64,000 nt of DNA. Source: Nematostella vectensis (taxonomy: Eukaryota; Cnidaria; Anthozoa; Actiniaria; Edwardsiidae). The DNA lies in assembly GCF_932526225.1 (NCBI RefSeq), contig NC_064038.1, positions 11,159,070 to 11,223,069 on the forward strand, written 5' to 3'. The position numbers and the translations under genes are program-made. Of this stretch, positions 1-11,300 are shown piece after piece (the first letter of the stretch is position 1; every line of letters starts with the position of its first letter). Below the pieces are notes generated by a model, which saw only the letters and a list, made by a program, of their open reading frames with translations, made no database searches and was not told the origin of the DNA.

Positions 1-438
1 TCTTACCCCTAGGTATATGGCTAAGGTCTACTTATGAGTGGAGTTTGGCAAGTTATGGCATGTTTAATGTATAAAATAAAACTAAAAAAGGTAGACTGAT
101 ATCAAAGGTCAAGATGTTATTAAGTAGGGGAGAAGCCCCCAGGTCTACCATCTTTGTGACCCATGACTTCACACTAACAGAAGTTGAACACAGGAACTAT
201 TTACCGTAAGGTTCATCCTTAGAAAAGCTAATAGCAAATATAAAGTAAGAAAAAATCATCCATTTCCATTGGCTGATTAAAAATAGCTTTTGGGATATTG
301 TTGTCAAATTTGGTAACTGAAATATAGAACATTGTTTTCCAAGGGCTATTTTGATGTCTCATCATAATAATTTTTCTTCCAATAAGAGATAAAACCATAG
401 CAAGCACGTGGTTGACTAGGGCCCTTTCTCCTGTGCAG

Positions 439-2287
439 ATTGCAGCGATCAAGGGTTCTGGTCGGATGACCCTTTATGACATCCAGACCCTTTCTTCCAT
501 ATGTCACGTGTCATTGCCTTCACCCTACGTCATCGACACTGAGTCACCTTCTTGTATTGCTGCGGATGGCCAAGTGATTGTACTTAAAGGTAATCACACA
601 AGACACAAATATTGGCATTGACGACGTTTCGTTTGTAAGGAAGTCTGGGGGCAAGCTCAAGAAATGAATGACTGACATTACAATTTCAAAAAACGCTGAA
701 AAAGTTAAATTTTACATGGAAAACAGCGTCATCAACTACTTTTTCTCCGAAAAAAAATCATATTTAAACCTATTTTCGTGCCACCGAAAATAGCCCCTTA
801 CACTTAGCGGTCACTGCATTTGTTACAGGAAGCTGTCGAGAGGAGGCAGGGGACGATGATGGCGATGATGAAGAAGAAAAGGTATAATAATTAATATTTG
901 TCAATCAATCAATCGAAATTGGGTAATTTTTTTTTAAATGCGCTCAAGGAAACCTGTTACTTCGTACTTCAAATTGTTGATTTGTCCAATTGTTGATTTT
1001 TCTAATATTTTTCTATAATTTTCCATGTCTTGTTTACAGACTACCTCGATGGTTTTCACTTTCCCTCTGCACTCGTTCCCATCACTGAACAAATACTGGA
1101 GAATGGCTAAAGAGACAGAGCCGTTTGGTGTTGATAGCACCATTCATACCCGGTTCAACTCCCTTATTCAGGACAGGTAATGTAACAGATCTCTGTCTGC
1201 ATCAAATTGTGACTTTACTCCCTCCTCAAAAAAAATTAATCAATTAATTTAAATAAAAATAAAATGATTTATTATACAGTAAGTGAGCTGTTTGCTTATA
1301 GAATCTCAAGTCAGGGCACAAGGCAGATCCGAATGCAAGAACGGTGGTCTCGATTCAAGGACGAGCTTAAGACGATGCATTCTACAAAGACACGTGCTGA
1401 TAAGACAGTATGGTTCACTGCCAAACAGGTAAATCGTCTCTCGTGCCACGTGTGGGGATACGCCCCACTCCACTTTAAACGTGTTGATAAAAGAGCACAC
1501 CGCCTAACAGGTAAATCGTCTCTCGTACCACGTGTGGGGATACGCCCCTCTCCACTTTAAACGTGTTGATAAAAGAGCACACTGCCAGACAGGTAAATCG
1601 TCTCTCGTGCCACGTGTGGGGATACGCCCCTCTCCGCTTTAAACGTGTTGATAAAAGAGCACACTGCCAGACAGGTAAATCGTCTCTCGTACCACGTGTA
1701 GAGATACGCCCTCTACTATACTCGCGCTGATAAGTCATTACACCGCCATACAGGTAAATCATCTCTCGTGCTACGTGTGGGGATACGCCCCTCTCCCCTA
1801 TAGACGTGCTGATAAGACAGCAGACCGCCATACAGGTAAATAATCTCTCGTGCTACGTGTGGGGATACGCCCCTCTCCCCTATAGACGTGCTGATAAGAC
1901 AGCAGACCGCCATACAGGTAAATCGTCTCTCGTGCCACGTGTGGGGATACGCCCCTCTCCACTTTAAACGTGTTGATAAAAGAGCACACCGCCAGACAGG
2001 TAAATCGTCTCTCGTGCCACGTGTGGGGATACATCCCTCTTCACTTTAAACGTGTTGATAAAAGAGCACACCGCCAGACAGGTTAATCATCTCTCGTGCC
2101 ACGTGTGGGGGGATACGCCCCTCTCCCCTATAAACGCGAAAATATTGTAAGATAACTATCCTAGAATCCCACCCAACCCCCTCTTTTTTCCGTATATACT
2201 GGCCTAGTTCACCACGTGAGTGATGTGTACCTTCAATTGTGTAAACTCTTTTTTCTTTTATTCCAGACTCTTTCTACCCGAGGCTAA
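439..2287 (+). CDS. 3' end of an unrecognised multi-exon gene (5 exons seen, 5' part outside or not found)
   Basis: Five exons join in phase: 439-589, 829-881, 1040-1176, 1302-1428 and 2267-2287, with AG/GT junctions at each intron (phases 1, 0, 2, 0). The joined peptide is about 163 residues and ends TVWFTAKQTLSTRG then TAA. It has an acidic stretch (exon 2, DDDGDDEEE) between a part starting IAAIKGSGRMTLYDIQ and a part with KYWRMAKETEPFGVDST. No signal peptide, membrane segment or known motif is visible, and I do not recognise the family. The last intron is filled by a minisatellite that repeats the end of exon 4 with its donor. The final exon gives only six codons and a stop; an alternative acceptor could change the C-terminus. 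An AATAAA lies about 120 bases after the stop, which supports this as the gene end. Confidence 0.6.
1386..2130 (+). repeat. Donor-bearing minisatellite, unit about 82 bp, 9 donor copies
   Basis: Each unit holds a variant of the exon 4 end (ACGTGCTGATAAGACAG..., CCAAACAG) followed by GTAAATC and CTCTCGTGCCACGTGTGGGG. Donor-like GT positions fall at 1429, 1511, 1593, 1675, 1754, 1836, 1918, 2000 and 2082. Eight keep CAG|GTAAAT; the last reads CAG|GTTAAT. The first is the true exon end of the upstream gene. Confidence 0.9.
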
Positions 2288-2405
2288 TCAATACTTCCAA
2301 ATGTTTTCGCCATTACCATTTTACGACTTTGTAAATATTTAAAGATGTGTATATTTTAAGTGTTATAACAGTAGATATTGTAAAGTTTAAATAACATTTC
2401 GTTTG

Positions 2406-2411
2406 AATAAA
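2406..2411 (+). terminator. Candidate polyadenylation signal AATAAA
   Basis: AATAAA lies about 120 bases after the stop at 2287 and is the first one after it. It is a plausible 3' end signal for the unrecognised gene. Confidence 0.5.
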
Positions 2412-2544
2412 ATTCCTGGGAAAGGTTTGTGACATTTGTCCAAATGTATTGTTATTAATAATGATGGGGATTACTTTGATAATTTGTTTTTTTTGTTCTG
2501 CGCTTTCTCGTCCCTAGTCCCGTCTGGTAGCAAGTTAAAAAAAA

Positions 2545-3285
2545 TTACACTGCACCCGTACCTGAACTGGGTACATTACACTGTACCTGAACTGGGTACA
2601 TGACACTGCACCCGTACCTGAACTGGGTACATTACACTGCACCCGTACCTGAACTGGGCACATTACACTGCACCCGTACCTGAACTGGGTACATTACACT
2701 GCACCCGTACCTGAACTGGGTACATTACACTGCACCCGTACCTGAACTGGGTACATTACACTGCACCCGTACCTGAACTGGGTACATTACACTGCACCCG
2801 TACCTGAATTGGGTACATTACACTGTACCTGAACTGGGTACATTACACTGTACCTGAACTGGGTACATGACACTGCACCCGTACCTGAACTGGGTACATT
2901 ACACTGCACCCGTACCTGAACTGGGCACATTACACTGCACCCGTACCTGAACTGGGTACATTACACTGCACCCGTACCTGAACTGGGTACATTACACTGC
3001 ACCCGTACCTGAACTGGGTACATTACACTGCACCCGTACCTGAACTGGGTACATTACACTGCACCCGTACCTGAATTGGGTACATTACACTGTACCTGAA
3101 CTGGGTACATTACACTGCACCCGTACCTGAACTGGGTACATTACACTGCACCCGTACCTGAACTGGGTACATTACACTGCACCCGTACCTGAACTGGGTA
3201 CATAACACTGTACCTGAACTGGGTACATTACACTGCACCCGTACCTGAACTGGGTACATCACACTGCGCCCGTACCTGAACTTCC
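2545..3285. repeat. 31-bp minisatellite (GTACATTACACTGCACCCGT...) with higher-order structure
   Basis: About 24 units of 31 bp, some shortened to about 25 bp by loss of the CACCCG part. Rare variants (TGACACTG, GGGCACATT, GAATTGGG) recur in the same order in two blocks about 267 bp apart, so whole blocks were duplicated after the single units. It lies downstream of the unrecognised gene's poly(A) signal and shows no coding function. Confidence 0.9.
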
Positions 3286-3342
3286 CGGGTGTAGGACTAT
3301 AATAAGAACAGACGAGGATGATCGTCGGCATATTCGATTTTA

Positions 3343-3570
3343 ACCCTAAGTGATGGCACTTTGGGTGTGGTCAGCAGAAATTCTTACCCCTAAGAGATAG
3401 CAAATTGTGTGGTCGAAGGAATTTTTTACCCTGAGAGAATAAATAAAAAAAAAAACGTTAAACACCCCCTTAGGAATAGCAGTTGGTCGCATTTTATACC
3501 CAAAGAGATAGCAGAATCGGAAAAAAATCCTTCAACACCCCCTAAGGGATGGCAGTTGGTCGAAATGTTA
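3343..3570. repeat. Short tandem copies of a dispersed AT-rich repeat
   Basis: Three to four copies of a unit with ACCCTAAGAGATAGCA and GTTGGTCG. Related pieces occur at 22945-23010 and, inverted, at 53535-53590, so it is a dispersed family. Confidence 0.55.
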
Positions 3571-3639
3571 TATATAAGTTCATATATTGTTATATATGAA
3601 CTTGAACTGACTAAGTTATGCGCTCTTTTTTTATAAGAA

Positions 3640-3952
3640 GCTTTTTTATAAGAACGTCTAGCCTGAGTCTTCACCAAATTTTAAGAGCATGCTAACATGT
3701 CGAGGCTCAAAAAATATTCCTTTTTAGTCCTGATGCGTTCTGAAATGCAGAAAATATTTGTGCTCATAATAACAACCTTATTATTGCTATTGATCATTAG
3801 TGTAATTCTCTTCGTAATAATCAATTTGGTATTATATTCTTATATACACTAAAATTTAAGAACATCGTTAAGAACATATTCAGCCTAAAATGTCCCCAAA
3901 ATTAGAATCCCAGCCTCAACTGAAAATTAGGCGTTCTTATAAAAAAGAATGT
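3640..3952. mobile_element. Non-autonomous inverted-repeat element (MITE-like), family A
   Basis: Its ends are CTTTTTTATAAGAACG on the left and the inverse, CGTTCTTATAAAAAAG, on the right. A second copy at about 31270-31915 shares the interior (ACATCGTTA-GAACATATTCAGCCTAA) and the right end. No coding capacity was seen. A fragment lies at 42880-42960 in the other orientation. Confidence 0.65.
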
Positions 3953-5353
3953 AAATCATAAAATTATTCTGTGCACATAAGCAGGTGAACCATCCTTTAC
4001 GTGCAAGGACGTTTTAAGAATTGCAGTGAGGCAGTTGAAAAACATTTTTTTTTTTTTAGAAATCTTTGAAAAGCTAAGGGGATAGAAAAAGTAATCGGCT
4101 AGGGTAACGGGATTCCAAACGGTAAGCAGTCTACTAAAATAAGAGGCCTGGAAAGTCTTAGATAAGGGTACACATATTTCGTATCGTTTTCCTCTCTACT
4201 GGTTTCTCTTTAGAGTGCGAAGACTTTTGTTTTGATATGGGTCGATAAGCAAACCATGAAGCGGATTAGCTTGGACCCCAATCAACGCCATTATGCGCAT
4301 CCTAATAACCCGGAATGCAAATATGAACGTGAATTTATAATGTTCAGTATTTAATTTATTTTGGGCTACAACATAAACACACCAATGCGACACACTGCTA
4401 AGATCACCCGAGAAGTTAATAATTAAATTGCTAAATATCTACGAATAACAACATTTGGTAACTTCGAAGTCACTATGCCTCGATCGTCACTTCACTTCAC
4501 ACTCCACGGATACTTTTGATATTTCTACTTACGTAATCTCAGGTAAGAAAAATGGAGTGTATGATGAAAAAATATAACTTATAGCTGCATCAATAAACTA
4601 TATCTGGGTATATATGTAAGCAGGTTTGATGTCAAACGGGTTAACTTCATAGAAAATATACGGTTTGCTATTTTTATTTTATACAAGTGTAGTCTTTCAA
4701 ATTCAAGTCTTTAAAACCATTCATTTAAGTGAAATTCAATATACGTTAAGTCACTCTCCGGTTCTGTATTTTAAGCTAAAAGAAAGCATTATGTAGTGAT
4801 TTTACATTCACTTATTCTCCGCCACATAATAATTGTCGTGGATTTTAACTCCTGATGAATTGGCTTGTCTACCCTTCACGCTACGTGAACACCTTCGACG
4901 AAAACAAAGTTCTTATGAAAGAACATACTCGAACGCATCTCACATTCAGCGCAATAAAATCGAGAAATCTTGTCGATAAAGTATTTTTTAAATATAATTG
5001 CTTTTACATGCCTTGTTTGTGTTCTTATTCCGGCTACATGATTAATTTGTGTCACATTTTGCCATTTGGTAGCCAAAGAGATTGAGTATTCATTTGTCAC
5101 GCACAGGTGCCGACACTCCGTGACATTTATAGCGTGATCCGTGCGTGACGATCCGTGTTTAAGACGCTACGTGATGCAAAAAAAGGATTCGCTTTTCTCG
5201 CTGATCGCATTCTTTTTATGCAGATTTTCGGTTCCGAAAAAAATATGTGCAGATTGACTTTTTTTAACGGTTATCATGAGTTTGCCCACAAAAAGTCTTT
5301 TGAGTTCTTTATGCAAGTTGCATATTTTCCATCCAGCCTACCAAGACATCCTG
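3953..5353. other. Non-coding upstream region of the myosin gene
   Basis: AT-rich sequence with stops in all frames. Only short chance open frames are visible. It presumably contains the myosin promoter and 5' untranslated exon(s), but I could not place a TATA box or a start site. Confidence 0.4.
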
Positions 5354-8300
5354 ATGGCGTTTAAAGCACAGGGCGACCACGTCTGGCTGGAGGCTGGTGA
5401 TGGGGAAAATGACGTCGCCATTGGCGCATGCGTAAAGGAGGTGCAAGGAGCATCCGTCATTCTCGTTGATGACGAAGGCAAGGTATGATAAAGTGAGAGG
5501 AGAAGGCTTGTAATGAAACCTTTGAAGGCGGAGAATTTTGGCTTACCGGGTGCGCAACATGGAATAGAGATTGTATTGCTCTACTTAGAAGGGGAAGGCG
5601 TGTAATGAAATCTTTGAAGGCGGGATATTGACCAGGGGTTGGCCTACCGGGCGCGCAACATGGAATAGAGATTGCACTGTACTGCTTAGTTAGTATGTGT
5701 ACTGTTATGACATTTCATGACAGCTTACAATAAGCGAGCTGAATGACTGGTAATTAGATATTTGTGTGTGTAAGTGTGGTCATTTTTTTTTTTTTTTTTG
5801 GGGGGGGGGGGGCACAAATCCTGCGCAAGCTCGAAATAGAAATAATTGACATGTAACACTAACTAATCCAAATAAAACAAACGAAAATAAAAGGATCATG
5901 AGCAGCCCCACCCTTCTCCTTCCTTAAAGTGTGTAATTTGATTTTTTTAGTTTTGCAATTCTATACAACAATAATGAAAATAGAAATTATTCTCCATCCA
6001 ATCTTGAGATAAAGCTGCTGCTTGGATGTTGGTGAATTTCCCAACAGCAGTGTTTTGACTTCGTTTGGTCAGCCTCCAGGGGATAAAAAAGAAGCTCCGT
6101 GAAAACGTCAGTGAAAGACGAATATCGAATGTGTAATTATTTCATACCTTATGTGTTTTCCAGGAAGTGGTGATTGACAGGTCGGTAGCTGAGAGCCTGA
6201 AACACATGCACCCAAGCAGCGTGGAAGGCGTGGAGAATATGGTTAGTTATACTTAGACTTACCATGAAATATGGGGGGGTTATACTTAGACTTACCATGA
6301 AATATGGGGAGTTCTACTTAGACTTACCATGAAATATGGGGAGTTCTACTTAGACTTACCATGAAATATGGGGAGTTATACTCAGACTTACCATGAAATA
6401 TGGGGGGTTATACTTAGACTTACCATGAAATATGGGGAGTTCTACTTAGACTTACCATGAAATATGGGGAGTTATACTTAGACTTACCACGAAATATGGG
6501 GAGTTAGACTTAGACTTACCATGAAATATGGTGAGTTAGACTTACCATGAAATATGGGGTTAGATTTACCATGAAATATGGGGAGTTCTACTGAGACTTA
6601 CCATGAAATATGGGGAGTTATACTTAGACTTACCATGAAATATGGTGAGTTATACTTAGACTTACCATGAAATATGGGGGGTTATACTTAGACTTACCAT
6701 GAAATATGGGGAGTTCTACTTAGACTTACCATGAAATATGGGGAGTTATACTTAGACTTACCACGAAATATGGGGAGTTATACTTAGACTTACCATGAAA
6801 TATGGGGAGTTATACTTAGACTTACCATGAAATATGGGGAGTTATACAACTTACCATGAAATATGGGGAGTTATACTTAGACTTACCATAAAATATGGGG
6901 GGTTATACTTAGACTTACCATGAAATATGGGGAGTTCTACTTAGACTTACCATGAAATATGGGGAGTTATACTTAGACTTACCACGAAATATGGGGAGTT
7001 ATACTTAGACTTACCATGAAATATGGGGAGTTATACTTAGACTTACCATGAAATATGGGGAGTTATACAACTTACCATGAAATATGGGGAGTTATACTTA
7101 GACTTACCATGAAATATGGGGAGTTATACTTAGACTTACCATGAAATATGGTGAGTTATACGTAGACTTACCATGAAATATGGTGAGTTAGACTTACCAT
7201 GAAATATGGGGAAATATACTTAGACTTACCATGAAATAATGGGAGTTATGCTAACTATGAAATATGGGGAGTTATACTTAGACTTACCATGAAATGTACA
7301 AGGAGTTATACTTAGACTTATCATGAAATATGGGGAGTTAGACTTACCATGAAATATGGGGAAATATACTTAGACTTACCATGAAATAATTGGAGTTATA
7401 CTTGGACTTACCATGACATATGGGGAGTTATACTTAGACTTACAATGAAATATACAAGGAGTTATACTTAGACTTACCATGAAATATGGTGAGTTAGACT
7501 TACCATGAAATATGGGGAAATATACTTAGACTAACCATGAAATATGGGGAGTTCTACTTAGACTTACCATGAAATATGGGGAGTTATACTTAGACTTACC
7601 ACGAAATATGGGGAGTTATACTTAGACTTACCATGAAATATGGGGAGTTTTACTTAGACTTACAATGAAATATAGGGAGTTATACTCAGACTTACCATGA
7701 AATATGGTGAGTTAGGCGCGCGAAGGCCGAGGTTTATAGAGGCCTGGATATAAAAAAATGCATATATAATACCTTTACAAATTATAGATATTCTTTCTAG
7801 ATTGAGTTGGGTGATTTAGATGAAGCTGGAATTCTACGAAATCTTCTTATCCGGTATCGCGCCAACAAAATATATGTAAGTAAACAAAAGAGTACATTAC
7901 TCTATTGAAGTAAACATACAGTGCAAACAAAGTAGATTGATTTAACTTTACATATGAAGAAACCGTTGTCGTTTTACGGGTCTGGTACCGAGGAATTTTA
8001 GTTTCTTTTCAGAGGCCTTCTTATTTCACTAAAAATGGTCACAGTCACTGTTTTTCTCTTCTGAATACAATTCATAAAATTTGCGAAGCACCTGCGGTAC
8101 GGCTGCCTTAAAATGACAAGCAGGTTTTTCAAATAAGGAATATGTTAGTTTCCTTATATTGAAGTGACCGCGTCTGGGAGAAACGACAATTTTTGGCTAA
8201 ATTATCTTGATATGAAACTGAGGCATGTAACTCTAAGGAAACAAGGTCCTTGCACAATGAGAAGTTATAATTTAAATGTATTCATTGTGATCTCTTACTA

Positions 8301-11300
8301 TCGGTTTATGTAACAGGGTCGTGCCTAAAGGGGGGCGCATGGTGCTCGGGGACCTCCCCCGACCCCACCCCACCCCCAAATTTGTCCATCAAAAAGTGGG
8401 TCATTTTATGTTGAAGGGTCTTCAGATATTATTCAATATCTGTGACTGCGTCCCCCTACCCCTCCCTATAAAATCCTGGCACGCGCCTATTTAATGTTCG
8501 ATTTTCTTCCCATAAAGACATACGTAGGGTCAGTTCTGGTCGCTGTCAACCCGTATTGCTCATTCCCCATCTATGGGACTGCATACATATCTCGGTACCA
8601 AAAAGCTGTCAACGCAACGGATCTCCCCCCGCACATCTACGCCACGGGGGAGATGTCATTTGCTATGATGAAGAGGGAAAAACACAACCAATGCGTAGTT
8701 ATAAGGTGAGACTTGAGGGAGGATGGGGAAGACTTGAGGGGGAAGGGGTAAGACTTGAGGAGGGAGGGGTAAGACTTGAGGAGGGTCCTTGCTATGATGA
8801 AGAGGGGAAAACACAACCAATGCGTAGTTATAAGGTGAGACTTGAGGGGGGGAGGGGGAGACTTGAGGGGATAGAGGGAAAGACTTGAGGAGGGACTTGG
8901 CTATCATGACGAGGGAAAGCACAACCAATGCGAAGTTATAAGGTGAGACGTAAGGGGGGAGCGGAGAGACCTGAGGAGGGAGGGGTGAGTAGCTTTACCT
9001 TAGTTACCTGGCTATGATGAAGAGGGGAAAACACAACCAATGCGTAGTTATGAGGTGAGACGTGATGGGGACGAGTAAGGCATGAGTAGCTTTTTCCGGC
9101 TTGGTTACCTGATATGTTTTCTTCTCGAATAGACAAACTACAGAATCTCGATAGTCTGCGTGGGTCAATAAATGGATAATAATCGAAACCTCAGCGACAC
9201 AAACGCTAAAACCGAAGTTTTCTGAATCTCGTTTTTTATGCTCTCTGACTATTCTGCGGCTGGTAGAGAAGAAGCGTGACCAGAATTCTTGCCTTACCAC
9301 CTTATCAATTTTTAATGTTTTTTTTTCAGCGGCGAAAGTGGTGCTGGTAAGACAGAATCTACGAAGTTTATTCTGCAGTACTTGACTGCGGTCAGCGGTA
9401 GACACTCAACAATAGAAGAGCAGATTCTTGATGCAAACCCCATACTAGAAGGTAACCATGGAAAATGCCTTATACCCCTCGCCCTTCAAAAAAAAAAAGG
9501 ATAAACAAATAAATAAAAATATGAATAAAAAGGTAAACGTTTTGGCTTGTTGACTAAATCGTGCTATTCGTATTTATATTGTATAGATTAATATTTTTCA
9601 GTTTTTAGACTCTTTAGACTAACGTTGTTTTTCTAGTTCTCAAATGTTCGCACTATCTGAAATCAAGAAGTCACCCTTTGGACTTAAAAAATCCGGGTGA
9701 GAAGATGGCTTATTGCGATTACAAAGAGCAAGAACCAGATGATAAAGAGAGAAAAACAGCATTTGAAATGAATAGGACTCATGCATAATGAAGTGTGTTG
9801 CAGACAAATGTAAAAACGAACGGTATAGTTTCGCTGACGTTTCGAGCATTAGCCCTTCGTCGGGATCAAAAACATTATCGTTAACGTCCGGAAACTACTC
9901 CGTTCTCACAATGCGTGAAACACTCTATTCCAATTTTGTACTGATTTATTTCCCTGAATAACACACACACGCAGACCACCTATTTTTTCTACTGATAATA
10001 ATTTGCCGACAACTCAAATGTGTTATACGATTTTATTCTGCAGCGTTTGGCAATGCAAAGACGATCCGTAACGATAACTCGAGCAGATTCGGTAAATACA
10101 TCGACGTGCACTTTAACGATTCCTGGGTAATCGAAGGCGCGAAAATAGATCATTATCTTCTTGAACAGTCCCGGATTGTAGCCCAGGTAACATGACATGC
10201 GAAACTATTGCTATATAAGGGAAATTAGCATTGCATTGCGGGAATTATGACAATAAAAGGAATATATCCATGTTGTTATCTCCAGATGCCCAATGAACGT
10301 AACTACCACATATTCTACCGCATGCTAGCCGGTATGAGCCCGCAAGAGAAGAAATCACTCCACCTCACGCATGCGCAGGACTATTATTACCTGTCGCAAG
10401 GGAACTGCTTAACGTGTGAAGGGATGGATGACGCGTACGAGTATGACGTCATCAGGAAAGCCATGACGGTCAGTCATAGGATCATAAGAAAAAAACATAG
10501 TATTTGAAGATTCCGTAATCTAAGAAAATTGACCCACGTTTTGGCCGCCAAGTGACGCCAAGTTCAAGCGAATATCTTAGATTAGCTTGAATGATATTTA
10601 GTAGAACATATACCGACTTTCCGGCCCGTTCATGCGGATAGTTGAGAGTAAATTGAGTGATATTTCTCCTCCTGCCCTTATGGTTAACCCAGTGATTATA
10701 AATGTAAAATATACAAAACGGGAGATAATCCACATTGCTGACATTGAAGCATGTCTTAATTTATTAGCACCCATACCGGCCTCGAACGATAAAAAGCTAA
10801 AAAGTGATAAATGTAAAAATAATGATAAAATTCCACTCAAACAAAAGATTAAACAGTGCTCTAGAACGAAGGGAAACGCTTCATACATAAGCATCATATA
10901 GGATTTTGGGATCCTGATCAAAGGGGTAGGCTTAATTCGTTTCTCCCAGACCTCCCCTACAACAGAATACTTGACATTTTCTATCTTGATGCCAAATCAT
11001 GCTGAATTGTTAAACATCGTGTCTCCCTCTCGTTGCAGGCTCTTTGGTTCACTGAAGAAGAAACGCAGTTTATTTTCCGCTCTATCGCGGCTGTTTTACA
11101 TCTCGGGAACATAAGCTTTGAAGGTATATGAATTGTTTAGTTTAAAATACCATGATAATCAAAAAAATTTTTTTTATATATGTTGGCATATTCTCAGGTC
11201 CCTGTCGCTGTAATACGCTTCGTTTTCTGTATATCCTGCAAACCAGTTCAGTTTTTTGTTCTTATCCGGTCATTTTTTTTTCGTATTTTGGTGGATAAAT

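Noticed and set aside
1306-2034. Minus-strand frames in the first repeat array
   Set aside because: They shadow a plus-strand tandem repeat that copies an exon end.
2545-3285. CRISPR-like regular array
   Set aside because: Units are contiguous with no unique spacers, and the host is an animal.
3110-3331. Minus-strand frame with repeated YPVQVRVQCN
   Set aside because: Translation of the 31-bp minisatellite.
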